From a virus: DNA of 47,215 bases. The position numbers and the translations under genes were made by a program. The stretch lies in IMG/VR virus record IMGVR_UViG_3300030002_000023, positions 1 through 47,215 of that record, one strand, 5' to 3'. The notes beneath the pieces were generated by a model. It searched no databases. It had not been told where the DNA came from and saw nothing but the letters and a program-made list of their open reading frames with translations. The first letter of the stretch is position 1. Each line of letters begins with the position of its first letter. Positions 11,738 through 20,138 of the stretch are shown here, piece by piece.

Positions 11738-12165
11738 AAGTAGTACAAAGAATAGCGTTGGTAAAGAATTTTTCTAATTATGAAGGTTCCGGCCAGAACG
11801 GTCCTTATATAATTGGTACATGGATTGTAAAGAGTGTGATTGATAATGTTGAGTTCAGTGTAAAATGCTTTACTGATATTCATGAGTATTTCTTGGCTAA
11901 TCCTACATTGCATATTGATTGTGAGATTGAAACAAAAGGTAAGCCATGGCAAGATAAATATTTCAATGAGCTTACTGTTGTTTCTATACAAAAATCGGAT
12001 GCTCCGGCAGATGTTCCTGGCATGTCTGTTCCTGGCAATGATAGTATGACACCACCAGCCGGTGCTGTTGTTTATCCTGATGCAAATACTGGCGGACAAA
12101 GGCCATTTGTTACTGGCGGGTTAGCTGTTGGTAGTGGTGAGGGAAGTGATTTGCCTTTTAATTAA
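11734..12165 (+). CDS. ssb: Single-stranded DNA-binding protein (SSB-like)
   Basis: A 143-residue protein. The first ~95 residues are beta-strand rich (KVVQRIALVKNFS, YIIGTWIVKSVIDNVEFSVK, KYFNELTVVSIQK), compatible with an OB fold. A Pro/Gly-rich flexible linker (ADVPGMSVPGNDSMTPP) is followed by the C-terminal acidic/hydrophobic tip GSDLPFN. The DLPF tip after a disordered linker is the hallmark of bacterial and phage SSBs, which use it to recruit replication partners. Here one Asn follows the Phe, so the tip is not exactly C-terminal. ATGA overlap with the upstream gene indicates coupling; a terminator follows. Confidence 0.7.
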   Translation: MKVVQRIALVKNFSNYEGSGQNGPYIIGTWIVKSVIDNVEFSVKCFTDIHEYFLANPTLHIDCEIETKGKPWQDKYFNELTVVSIQKSDAPADVPGMSVPGNDSMTPPAGAVVYPDANTGGQRPFVTGGLAVGSGEGSDLPFN

Positions 12166-12221
12166 GGGTTTACTGTAATCCCGCAAAAATAAAACAGTCA
12201 ATTAAACACTATTGTAAATTA

Positions 12222-12253
12222 AAGAGAGGATAGTTTAAATACTATCTTCTCTT
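12222..12253 (+). terminator. Terminator-like hairpin after the SSB operon
   Basis: AGAGAGGATAGT / ACTATCTTCTCT, a 12-bp stem with one G-U pair, a 6-nt loop (TTAAAT) and an outer A-T pair. It is followed by a short pyrimidine run (CTTT). It lies 57 nt after the SSB stop and 19 nt before the next -7 element. Confidence 0.65.
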
Positions 12254-12271
12254 CTTTGCAAAAACTATTTA

Positions 12272-12279
12272 TATCTTTG
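12272..12279 (+). promoter_or_regulatory. Bacteroidetes-type -7 promoter element (TATCTTTG)
   Basis: TATATCTTTGC, 24 nt before the ATG of the 95-aa gene, directly after the terminator. It probably drives the tail-appendage operon. Confidence 0.6.
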
Positions 12280-12302
12280 CACATAACTTAAAAACATATA
12301 AT

Positions 12303-12590
12303 ATGTCAAATTGGATAAAGCCAGGTATTCCTGTTGTGAATATTACAAATTTAGAAAAAGTCTTTGTTGTCGACCACGCGATATTCAAAAGCAAAGAGAT
12401 AAAAGACAAAGGTGGTAATGTAAAACGAGTAAGTCGTTTGGTAGGTATCAAAGTAAAGCATGTTACTGAGAAAACTACTGAGGTTGACATAATGCATTCA
12501 AAAGAGTTGATACCATTGGATGTTGCTTTAAAAGGAGTTTTAGAAGCTATGATGTTTATTAATCGTGAGGGCATTTATAAAAACTATTAA
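12303..12590 (+). CDS. Hypothetical 95-aa protein, first gene of tail-fibre operon
   Basis: A beta-rich, lysine-rich protein (MSNWIKPGIPVVNITNLEKV; RLVGIKVKHVTEKTTEVDIM) with a helical C-terminus (ALKGVLEAMMFINREGIYKN). No recognised domain. It has its own promoter element and is followed 3 nt later by the 223-aa gene, so both belong to the operon leading into the fibre. Confidence 0.6.
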   Translation: MSNWIKPGIPVVNITNLEKVFVVDHAIFKSKEIKDKGGNVKRVSRLVGIKVKHVTEKTTEVDIMHSKELIPLDVALKGVLEAMMFINREGIYKNY

Positions 12591-12593
12591 TAT

Positions 12594-13265
12594 ATGCAAG
12601 AAGATTTTCTATATCTTGAGGATTCAGTAGTGAAAGTTACTGAGATGGCAATGCAGATGCCTGAGTTCAGAGATTTCAAACGTTATGATACCAGCACTAA
12701 CAAAGTCTTTTTTTATAAGGCTATGGCTTATATCTACTACGTGTATAAAGTCTTTGGAGAAGAACGTTCTTATCTTCATAATCAACCGTTACCACAACGT
12801 CGTATGCAAGCTGTAAAAAGCCATACTGGATCGTATAAAAAGATTAGTGATTTTGAGGAAAACGAATGGGTTCAGAAATGTATTCACGGTTATTTGAAAT
12901 ATTCCAGGACCCGGAATGAGATTTTGCTTGATACATTAAAAGAGGATATTGATATGTTCTCTGAGGTGGTACAGAAGATGCCACATATGATCAAAAAAAA
13001 GATTAAGGTTACACATAAAGAACTTGATGAAGATGGTCAGACAATGATAGACCGGGTTCATGAAGTTGAAATAGATATTCCCAATACAAAAGAGCGACTT
13101 GATGCTTTAAAGCAAGCAAGTGATTTGTATGATTATTATGTAAAGGTATTGGCAAATGTAAATAAGGATGCCATTAAGAAACGGTCCTCAGCAACAATGT
13201 TTGAGAATCAAAAGGAAGTCGCTAAGATAACGATTACAGAAGAGTTCCCACGAGCAAAAGAATAA
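12594..13265 (+). CDS. Hypothetical 223-aa helical protein
   Basis: Mostly alpha-helical. It has aromatic helices near the N-terminus (KAMAYIYYVYKVFGEERSYL), a central charged segment (KIKVTHKELDEDG) and a C-terminal coiled-coil-like region (KERLDALKQASDLYDYYVKV). No family recognised. Its place immediately before the small beta protein and the fibre suggests a virion or assembly role, which is inference from position. Confidence 0.65.
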   Translation: MQEDFLYLEDSVVKVTEMAMQMPEFRDFKRYDTSTNKVFFYKAMAYIYYVYKVFGEERSYLHNQPLPQRRMQAVKSHTGSYKKISDFEENEWVQKCIHGYLKYSRTRNEILLDTLKEDIDMFSEVVQKMPHMIKKKIKVTHKELDEDGQTMIDRVHEVEIDIPNTKERLDALKQASDLYDYYVKVLANVNKDAIKKRSSATMFENQKEVAKITITEEFPRAKE

Positions 13266-13269
13266 TATT

Positions 13270-13626
13270 ATGATAGTCCTTGACCCAGTATTTTTTGGTT
13301 CCACAGTACCAGAATATAAAATTGAAATAAATACACTTGTTGATGATCCGACAGATAGTACTAAAAAGATACGTTCTCCAGTTAATATGGTAGGCGCTGA
13401 TGTCGTTATGAATTTTATGAATGGGAATGTATTGGGAAAGCAATATTCTACAGAAGATGGATCAATAGAAGTTTCAACAAACTTCATTATAATTCCGGAA
13501 CATGTAATGACTGCTGAACCGGCAGATTATGAATTTGATTTTAATATTATTCTTGCTAGTGGAAAAAAGATTACCGGTTTTGCACCAGGAAGAAGAGAAG
13601 TATTACCAATTAGTACAATAAGATAA
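13270..13626 (+). CDS. Small beta-sandwich tail-appendage protein, 118 aa
   Basis: The layout resembles the N-terminal domain of phage baseplate-upper (BppU-like) proteins: 'VDDPTDSTKKIRSPVNMVGA ... VVMNFMNGN ... EDGSIEVS ... YEFDFNIILASGKKITGFAP', i.e. an Ig-like fold with a late '[YF]-x-F-[DE]-[ILV]' strand and a glycine turn. It lies 2 nt before the fibre gene, whose own N-terminus has a similar beta character. Probably an adaptor or chaperone of the fibre; the assignment is tentative. Confidence 0.5.
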   Translation: MIVLDPVFFGSTVPEYKIEINTLVDDPTDSTKKIRSPVNMVGADVVMNFMNGNVLGKQYSTEDGSIEVSTNFIIIPEHVMTAEPADYEFDFNIILASGKKITGFAPGRREVLPISTIR

Positions 13627-13628
13627 TC

Positions 13629-16600
13629 ATGGATATCTATTCTATTACGGTAGATGAAACAAGTGGAAACAATGAAGAAAACATAAACGCTAAAAATGCA
13701 ATCTTTGAATTGGTATTGGATAATGTAATTGTCACTTACGAAGTGATATTTACTGAAAACGTAGAACAATTTGAAGTTATTCTAAGTGATACAAATGTTA
13801 CTTATATTGTAGAACCTTCAACTACATTTTTTACTAGCGGTATCGGTGATGCTCCAGACGAACAACTCTATTGTCGAAGAAATGGACAATGGGTTTTATT
13901 TGCTCCAGTCGAAAATTTAGTTCTTGGCAATCTTCATATAAATGCTTACTATGGTGATTTAGGTAAGATTGCTTACGATCATTCACAAGCTAGTGGTAAT
14001 CTACACCAATTGACATTCTCTGGTTTATTAAATAAACCAACAACAGTCCAAGGTTTTGGAATAACAGATATTCCAACTTGGGCTCTTTCTACTTCTAAAC
14101 CATCATATACTACTTCCGAAGTTACTGAAGCAGCTAATCTTTATTTTACATATAATAGAGTTCTTGGTACTAACCTTTCAGGATATGTAGCAACAGAAGG
14201 TACTATAAGTCCATCAGATACTGTTCTTACCGCGATACAGAAGCTTAGCTATAAAAACCATAATCCACTTACATTGGGTTCTTCTAATGGCCTTTCATTA
14301 GATAATCAACAATTATCATTGGGTCTTTCGTCTAGTACTTCAAATGGTGCACTAAGTAATGTAGATTGGATTACTTTTAATAACAAATTGTCTCCATCAT
14401 TAATGGGCGTAGCAAATGGTTTAGCTACATTAGGAAATGATACAAAAGTTCCTTTATCTCAACTTCCGACATCATTATTTGGTCAAGTGGATTATAAAGG
14501 ATTTTGGGATGCATCAAATGGAACACCTTCATTACCTTCTATTCCAACATCTAATGGTGATTATTATATAGTTTCGGTAGCCGGCACTACTACTATGGGT
14601 TCTGTTAGTGAATGGCAAGTTGGTGACTGGTTAATTGCTAATGGAAATACATGGGGTAAAGTTGATAATACAGATGCAGTTATTTCTGTAAATGGTCACA
14701 TAGGTGCTGTTGTATTGAATAAGTCAGATATAGGTCTTTCAAATGTTGCTAACATATTACAATGGAGTGTAAGTAATCATCCAACAACAGTTGCAGGATA
14801 TGGAATTACAGATATATTAAATACTATACTTTCTGGTTATGTAGCAACATCAGGTACAATATCAACAACTGATAGTATATTAACAGCATTACAAAAAGTA
14901 AGTTATGATAAACATGTTGCTGTTACTCTAGGAACAAGTAATGGTCTTTCTTTATCTGGTCAAGCAATATCATTGGGTTTATCTTCTACAATAACTACCG
15001 GAGCATTATCTTCTACTGATTGGAATATTTTCAATAATAAATTAAGTAATGCAACGCATACTGGTGATGTAATAGGTTCTACTGTACTAACTTTAGCAAC
15101 AGTAAATGCTAATGTAGGTACTTTTAATAATATAACGGTTAATGGAAAAGGTTTAGTTACATCAGCAAGTAATGTTGCATATTCTAGTGATATACATTCA
15201 AATATTGTAGCATTGAATGCAGTAAGTGGTACTAATACTGGCGACCAAACTTTATCTAGTCTTGCCGGACAGCCACAATTGAATGGAATTGGATTTGTAA
15301 AGGCTAATGGAACCACCATAAGCTATGATAGCTCATCTTATTACTTGGCATCAAATCCAAATAGTTATATTAGTGGAATAACTAAGGAGAATGTAGAATC
15401 GGTTCTTACTGGACTGATAACTACTCATACGCATAACTACCTATCTAGTTTTACTGAGACAGATCCCGTATTTACGGCATGGAATAAATCTACTGGTATA
15501 AGCATTACTAAGTCACAAGTTAGTGATTTTCCAACTAATCTCAGTCAATTTAATAATAATCTTGGTAACTATGGTGGATGGATAACTGGTATCAATTCAG
15601 GAATGGTTACTACTGCTTTAGGTTATACTCCATGGAATACTGGTAATCATCCAACTACTTTATCTAACTATGGAATTACAGATGCAATACAGAATCAAAA
15701 TAGTTCAGCGCAAGCTGCTAATAGTTATATAAATGGAGTTTATAGAACTTATCTATATAATTCTGCTGCATTTATAGGAAATTGGACTTCATCTAATATA
15801 TGGGGAATAGGAGGTAGTGGCTCGGTAATTAGGTTAGGACAATGTAATACAGATGGTTCATTTATATCATCTACAAATACTAATCTACAAGTCGATGGAG
15901 CAGCAACTTTTGCATCTACAGTCAGTGCAACTAATTTTATAGGAAGTGGTAATGGGTTAACTAGTTTACCTAGTGGTATGTCTAATTATATTCAAAATCA
16001 AGGTACTTCTAATCAAGCAGCAAATATTAGGATAACTGGGGATATTGGATATGCTGCAAATATGGCTATATATCCTAGAACACAAGGAATTACTGACTGG
16101 TGGGTAAATAGATATATGACTGGGGAGGTTTTAAATACTTCAATTGGGTCAGCGGGAACAAATATATGGCAGTTGGGTATAATATCTTCGTCTGTATTTA
16201 CCCCTAATGTAAAATTATATGGTGATGGTAGGGGAGTCTTTTTGTCAACAGTCAATGCTACTCAACTTCAATCAACAATAGCAACTGGAACAGCACCATT
16301 AACTGTAGCATCTACTACTATGGTTAGTGATTTTAATGCTGATTTACTAGATGGACAGCATGGAAGTTATTATTCACCAACTATCCATACACATAGCTCT
16401 TTAAGCAACTCTGCAAGTATGCCAACATTGGATTTAAATACTCTTAATGTAGATAAGTTATTATCATATTCAAGACTTGGTGCAGCATCAACTAATAAAT
16501 TTACTACAGTAGATAATGCTAATGCAGTATTGACTATTGATACTTATAATGGCACTTCCACATATTTCCATCAATTAGGATTCAGTAGCGATGGCAACAT

Positions 16601-17669
16601 GTATCAAAGAAGGTCTACGGGTGCATGGAATACGGTTTGGACTAGTGGAAATTTTATTCCTTCTAATTACTCATTGAATACTCACTCTCATGGTAATATA
16701 ACTAATAGTGGATATATAGGTTCAATAGCATCTTTGCCAATTATAACTGGTACTGGCGGTATTTTACAAGCGGGTTCCTTCAGTACAACAGCAGGTACAT
16801 TTTGTCAAGGAAATGATTCAAGACTTTCAGATGCTCGTGTAGCATCTGATGTTTCTGCATGGGCTAAATCAGCGACAAAACCTAGTTACTCATGGTCAGA
16901 AATTAGTATCCGGCCAACTACAGTTATCGGTTATGGAATTACCGATCTATTCTCACAAGTAATTACAGGCTTTACGGTTGGTGCAAATAGCACTGTTTTG
17001 AACACCGATACTTTAGAATCAGCGATTGAAAAATTGCAAGGTCAGATCAATAACAAACAAGCGTCAGGCTCTTATTCATTAACTACACATGTTCATGGAA
17101 ATATAACTAGTGGAGGATTGATAGGAACTGTTGCTAGTTTACCTATTATAACAGGTACTGGAGGTATCTTACAAGTCGGTTCCTTTGGTACAATAGCAGG
17201 AACATTTTGTCAAGGTAATGATTCAAGGTTAGCCACACAAACTACTATAACGGGTAATGCTGGTACTGCTACTATATTGCAAACAGCTAGAACTATTTGG
17301 GGACAATCCTTTAATGGTAGTGCAAATATTAGTGGTGCAATTACTGGAGCGACTACAGGAACATTTAGTGGTGACGTAAGTGCAACTAATTTTAATTTAT
17401 CATCAGATAGAACCTTAAAGACTAACATAAGACCAATACTAAAAGACTATAGCTCTATTGACTTAGTCGAGTTTAATTTTAAAAATAATTTAGACGAACT
17501 TAGGTTTGGTGTTATAGCGCAAGATTTGCTAAGTAGCGGATTTGAAGAATTTGTAGTCGGAGATATAGAAGGAGAATATAAAGTGAAATATTTTGATTTA
17601 TTGGTAGCCAAATTAGCTAACGCAGAATCAAGAATAAAACAATTGGAGGATAAGTATGGCTGTTCCTGA
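13629..17669 (+). CDS. Tail fibre/appendage protein with C-terminal S74 intramolecular chaperone, 1,346 aa
   Basis: A long Ser/Thr/Asn/Gly-rich repetitive protein. Repeats include '[KHR]PTT[VL]..[YF]GITD' (at least four times), two ~75-aa copies starting LSGYVAT.GTIS, and two ~45-aa copies around SLPIITGTGGILQ. They form a trimeric beta-rich shaft. The last ~90 residues begin SSDRTLKTNI (~1258) and continue VEFNFKNNLDELRFGVIAQD, then end in a coiled coil (SRIKQLEDKYG). This is the peptidase-S74/endosialidase chaperone, which trimerises fibres and then cleaves itself off before the conserved Ser of S-D-R. Likely the host-recognition or receptor-binding fibre, and therefore variable between relatives. 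Confidence 0.9.
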   Translation: MDIYSITVDETSGNNEENINAKNAIFELVLDNVIVTYEVIFTENVEQFEVILSDTNVTYIVEPSTTFFTSGIGDAPDEQLYCRRNGQWVLFAPVENLVLGNLHINAYYGDLGKIAYDHSQASGNLHQLTFSGLLNKPTTVQGFGITDIPTWALSTSKPSYTTSEVTEAANLYFTYNRVLGTNLSGYVATEGTISPSDTVLTAIQKLSYKNHNPLTLGSSNGLSLDNQQLSLGLSSSTSNGALSNVDWITFNNKLSPSLMGVANGLATLGNDTKVPLSQLPTSLFGQVDYKGFWDASNGTPSLPSIPTSNGDYYIVSVAGTTTMGSVSEWQVGDWLIANGNTWGKVDNTDAVISVNGHIGAVVLNKSDIGLSNVANILQWSVSNHPTTVAGYGITDILNTILSGYVATSGTISTTDSILTALQKVSYDKHVAVTLGTSNGLSLSGQAISLGLSSTITTGALSSTDWNIFNNKLSNATHTGDVIGSTVLTLATVNANVGTFNNITVNGKGLVTSASNVAYSSDIHSNIVALNAVSGTNTGDQTLSSLAGQPQLNGIGFVKANGTTISYDSSSYYLASNPNSYISGITKENVESVLTGLITTHTHNYLSSFTETDPVFTAWNKSTGISITKSQVSDFPTNLSQFNNNLGNYGGWITGINSGMVTTALGYTPWNTGNHPTTLSNYGITDAIQNQNSSAQAANSYINGVYRTYLYNSAAFIGNWTSSNIWGIGGSGSVIRLGQCNTDGSFISSTNTNLQVDGAATFASTVSATNFIGSGNGLTSLPSGMSNYIQNQGTSNQAANIRITGDIGYAANMAIYPRTQGITDWWVNRYMTGEVLNTSIGSAGTNIWQLGIISSSVFTPNVKLYGDGRGVFLSTVNATQLQSTIATGTAPLTVASTTMVSDFNADLLDGQHGSYYSPTIHTHSSLSNSASMPTLDLNTLNVDKLLSYSRLGAASTNKFTTVDNANAVLTIDTYNGTSTYFHQLGFSSDGNMYQRRSTGAWNTVWTSGNFIPSNYSLNTHSHGNITNSGYIGSIASLPIITGTGGILQAGSFSTTAGTFCQGNDSRLSDARVASDVSAWAKSATKPSYSWSEISIRPTTVIGYGITDLFSQVITGFTVGANSTVLNTDTLESAIEKLQGQINNKQASGSYSLTTHVHGNITSGGLIGTVASLPIITGTGGILQVGSFGTIAGTFCQGNDSRLATQTTITGNAGTATILQTARTIWGQSFNGSANISGAITGATTGTFSGDVSATNFNLSSDRTLKTNIRPILKDYSSIDLVEFNFKNNLDELRFGVIAQDLLSSGFEEFVVGDIEGEYKVKYFDLLVAKLANAESRIKQLEDKYGCS

Positions 17670-18153
17670 TATAACTACATTTAATCAAAGAGATGTTGTT
17701 ACTGAAATATATGGAGATTCAAGTGATAGAAGTTTGACTGAATTGTTTACAGCAGCTACTGGTACATTTGATTCTCTATATGTTGGTTCTAAGAATAGTT
17801 TATATAATTTTAGAAACTATAAACATATAACTGTTACAATAAATACAAGTATTTCTAATGCAACAGTTACTAACTTATCTACTTTTATTGCTTATTGGAT
17901 GACTTTTACAGCACCAGTTAGTAGCTCTATAGTGTATGGTATTTGTTGGAATTCAGCTCCTAATCCTACACGTTCTTATAATGATTATATTATAGGGACA
18001 CGTACAAATAGTGATATAAGTGTAACATATCAAACACTTACTATTAATACCAGTACTCCTTTAATAGCAAATAAAATATATTATTTTAGAACATATATTG
18101 TTGTAGATGGAGTAACATATTATTGTACTGATTTAGTATCTGCACCAACTTAA
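17656..18153 (+). CDS. Fibronectin-III-like appendage protein, 165 aa
   Basis: Starts inside the end of the fibre gene (14-nt overlap). Residues ~1-55 are a polar N-terminal domain ending in SLYNFRNYK. Residues ~57-165 show the Bacteroidetes FN3-like pattern: beta strands, 'YGICWNSAPNPTRSYNDYI', then 'LIANKIYYFRTYIVVDGVTY'. This is the domain commonly found in surface and phage proteins of Bacteroidales. It is probably a small virion protein associated with the fibre, perhaps binding glycan. Terminal position and a ~45-nt A-rich gap mark the end of the tail operon. Confidence 0.7.
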   Translation: MAVPDITTFNQRDVVTEIYGDSSDRSLTELFTAATGTFDSLYVGSKNSLYNFRNYKHITVTINTSISNATVTNLSTFIAYWMTFTAPVSSSIVYGICWNSAPNPTRSYNDYIIGTRTNSDISVTYQTLTINTSTPLIANKIYYFRTYIVVDGVTYYCTDLVSAPT

Positions 18154-18200
18154 TAATAAAAATTTCTTATATATAAATCAATAAATAAAAAAAAACCATC

Positions 18201-18710
18201 ATGAAAATTGGAGAAATTAGAGTAAAGTTTTTTGAGATTAGTAATTTAATGACAATTTTTTCTGCTAAAGGTATTGATAATACTGAATTAAATTGTCTTA
18301 TCTTAGATAACTTTGAAATTCTTGAAAAAGAAAATAATAAAATTCAAAAAACAATTAATCCACGTTTAATTGAATTAGAAAATATTATTCAAGAAAAAGG
18401 GAAAGAAGTAAATGCTCAACATGATGATAGTATATTATTACTTTCATTAGATGAACAAAAAGAATATAAAATTCTTCAAGCAAAACTTCAAAAAGATTTT
18501 GAAATTGAACGTAAAATTTCATTAGTAGAGATTAAAGAATCAACAGTTCGTTCTACAAAAGGAATACCTATGAATTCTTTAATTACTCTTAAATTTTTTT
18601 CACAACCAAATAATTGGAAACAAATGAAAATTAAAAAAGAAAGTTCTGATCAAGCTGATGATAAAAAAAGCCCGGACTCAGGTGGTGCAACATTCCCACC
18701 TAGCAAATAA
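18201..18710 (+). CDS. Hypothetical 169-aa helical protein
   Basis: Strongly charged and mainly helical (LEKENNKIQKTINPRLIELE; YKILQAKLQKDFEIERKISL), followed by a Ser/Lys/Gly/Pro tail (SSDQADDKKSPDSGGA). No membrane segment or signal. It is separated from the fibre operon by an A-rich gap and placed 5 nt before the first lysis-region membrane protein. Function unknown. Confidence 0.6.
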   Translation: MKIGEIRVKFFEISNLMTIFSAKGIDNTELNCLILDNFEILEKENNKIQKTINPRLIELENIIQEKGKEVNAQHDDSILLLSLDEQKEYKILQAKLQKDFEIERKISLVEIKESTVRSTKGIPMNSLITLKFFSQPNNWKQMKIKKESSDQADDKKSPDSGGATFPPSK

Positions 18711-18715
18711 GAATT

Positions 18716-19141
18716 ATGAATCTTGAACATATATCAAGATATGTATCTCTTTACTTCGTAAAGTTATTCCCAGTTATACTTACAGTTTATTTAGCTATAG
18801 GTATGACTGGGGAAGCTTTTGGATTTATTGATTATACAGCATATACTTCACATACGACTATAATTTGTCATTGTTATTTATTTCATATAGGTATGTTAGC
18901 ATTATCTTATACATTTAGATTTTGTTCCTGGCATAGAATATTAATCTACACGGATATTTTAATTTTAGTCTTAGTAGATTTATATAAGGTTAATATAAAA
19001 TTGCCATATATATTTTACTGTTTGAGTGCTATTTTATTATTATCTTTGAGTTTATCAATATTTCTATATTTTTACTATGGATGCTACGCTAAAAAAAACA
19101 ATCATACGACTCTTCAAAAGAGTTATAAAAGCAATAGATAA
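18716..19141 (+). CDS. Four-segment membrane protein, 141 aa
   Basis: Hydrophobic segments at about residues 15-35 (FVKLFPVILTVYLAIGM), 45-66 (HTTIICHCYLFHIGMLALSY), 75-92 (RILIYTDILILVLVDLY) and 98-120 (YIFYCLSAILLLSLSLSIFL), then a basic tail (KKNNHTTLQKSYKSNR). The FCSWHR loop between segments 2 and 3 is distinctive. It begins the lysis-region cluster and overlaps the 59-aa gene by 65 nt. It could be a holin-like or regulatory membrane protein; no family assigned. Confidence 0.65.
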   Translation: MNLEHISRYVSLYFVKLFPVILTVYLAIGMTGEAFGFIDYTAYTSHTTIICHCYLFHIGMLALSYTFRFCSWHRILIYTDILILVLVDLYKVNIKLPYIFYCLSAILLLSLSLSIFLYFYYGCYAKKNNHTTLQKSYKSNR

Positions 19142-19256
19142 TGGAGTTTGTGATAATATGACTGCTAATGAAATAGATCATTTAATACGACTACTAGAGG
19201 AATCAAAAAAAATTGACGAAACTTATATAAAAAGAAAACGATGGATAATATTTTAA
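19077..19256 (+). CDS. Small helical protein with conserved N-terminal motif, 59 aa
   Basis: A 59-codon frame bridging the 141-aa gene (65-nt overlap) and the 123-aa gene (16-nt overlap). The sequence KRVIKAIDNGVCDNMTANEI shares the pattern I-x-x-I-[ED]-N-x-x-C-[ED]-x-[LM]-T-x-x-E with the N-terminus of the HTH protein at 6945, which supports a real gene. The rest is basic (YIKRKRW). It probably acts as a small protein-interaction module; function unknown. Confidence 0.6.
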   Translation: MDATLKKTIIRLFKRVIKAIDNGVCDNMTANEIDHLIRLLEESKKIDETYIKRKRWIIF

Positions 19257-19612
19257 TATTAATAGGTGGAGCTATTGGAGCTGCTGGTGGAGCAATGAGT
19301 ATTGTTTCATATTTTTCTCCATCCTCTATTAGCATTCGAAAAAGTAATGCAATTATCAAAGAAAATCAATCATGGGAGACTTCACTAAATCTTCTTCTTA
19401 AATGGAAATTAGAAGCTGAGAAGAAAATTGAAACTCTTGAACAAGATGTTGAAAAACTTCTAAAAAAAGATAATCGTTCACAAAGACTTATCTCAGCATA
19501 TAGAATGATTGTAAGTTCTAATAAAAGTTGCAAACATAATAAAGACAATACAGATAATTGTCCAGTAGCAATTAAAATGCGTGCTTTAGATATTGAAAAT
19601 AAATCGGATTAA
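19241..19612 (+). CDS. Membrane-anchored coiled-coil protein, 123 aa
   Basis: The N-terminal segment is a glycine-rich hydrophobic helix (ILILIGGAIGAAGGAMSIVSYF). Then come a linker and a coiled coil (LLLKWKLEAEKKIETLEQDV), and a Cys/His/Asn-rich C-terminal part (CKHNKDNTDNCP). Such N-anchored coiled coils next to lysozyme genes are often spanin- or holin-associated. It lies 13 nt before the lysozyme gene. Confidence 0.65.
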   Translation: MDNILILIGGAIGAAGGAMSIVSYFSPSSISIRKSNAIIKENQSWETSLNLLLKWKLEAEKKIETLEQDVEKLLKKDNRSQRLISAYRMIVSSNKSCKHNKDNTDNCPVAIKMRALDIENKSD

Positions 19613-19625
19613 ATAAATACATATT

Positions 19626-20114
19626 ATGAATACAAATTTAAAATTTTCAGAAAAAGGATATGCAGTATTAAAATCATGTGAAGGGTGTGAACTTAAACCT
19701 TATTTATGTCAATCTGGTATTCCTACTATTGGTTGGGGTAGTACTCGATATTCAAATGGTGTTCGTGTAAGTCTGAAAGATCCTGCTATTACACAAAGTA
19801 AAGCTGACGAACTTTTAAAATATGATGTAAGACAATTTGAGAAAGATGTAATTTACTTACTTGGTCCAGTTGAAGTAAATCAAGGTAAATTTGATGCACT
19901 TGTAGATTTTGCTTACAATGTTGGTAGCGATATTGATATTGATTCTACACCAGAAGGACTTGGCGACAGTCGTCTTTTAAAACTTGTTCTTGCAAATTCC
20001 AACGATCCAAATATTGAACATGAGTTTAATAAATGGATTAATTCGAAAGGTAAACCTTCCAATGGTTTGATTAAGCGTAGAAAACTTGATGTAAAACTTT
20101 ACTTTGGTCGGTAG
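19626..20114 (+). CDS. Endolysin, GH24 phage lysozyme
   Basis: A 162-residue muramidase with no signal peptide, so release depends on the holin. The GH24 core is clear: catalytic Glu19 (SCEGCELKPY), then IPTIGWGST with Thr34, and a later FDALVDFAYNVG helix typical of the family. Spacing from Glu to Thr (15) matches T4 lysozyme E11/T26, and the position of T4 Asp20 is occupied by Cys28 (E-C-T triad). The E-C-T variant occurs naturally in the family and T4 D20C is reported active, so activity is expected. It cleaves the host peptidoglycan glycan chain. Confidence 0.9.
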   Translation: MNTNLKFSEKGYAVLKSCEGCELKPYLCQSGIPTIGWGSTRYSNGVRVSLKDPAITQSKADELLKYDVRQFEKDVIYLLGPVEVNQGKFDALVDFAYNVGSDIDIDSTPEGLGDSRLLKLVLANSNDPNIEHEFNKWINSKGKPSNGLIKRRKLDVKLYFGR

Positions 20115-20138
20115 TATTCATTTTTAAAACTAAACATT

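Noticed and set aside
11704-12099. 131-aa minus-strand frame over the SSB gene
   Set aside because: Completely antisense to the SSB-like gene with its diagnostic DLPF tail; composition typical of a shadow.
14960-15319. 119-aa and other minus-strand frames inside the tail-fibre gene
   Set aside because: Antisense shadows created by the repetitive Thr/Ser/Gly codons of the fibre; no start context or promoter.
13629-17669. CRISPR-like or satellite repeats in the fibre gene
   Set aside because: Repeats are degenerate, codon-phased and protein-coding, without regular spacers.
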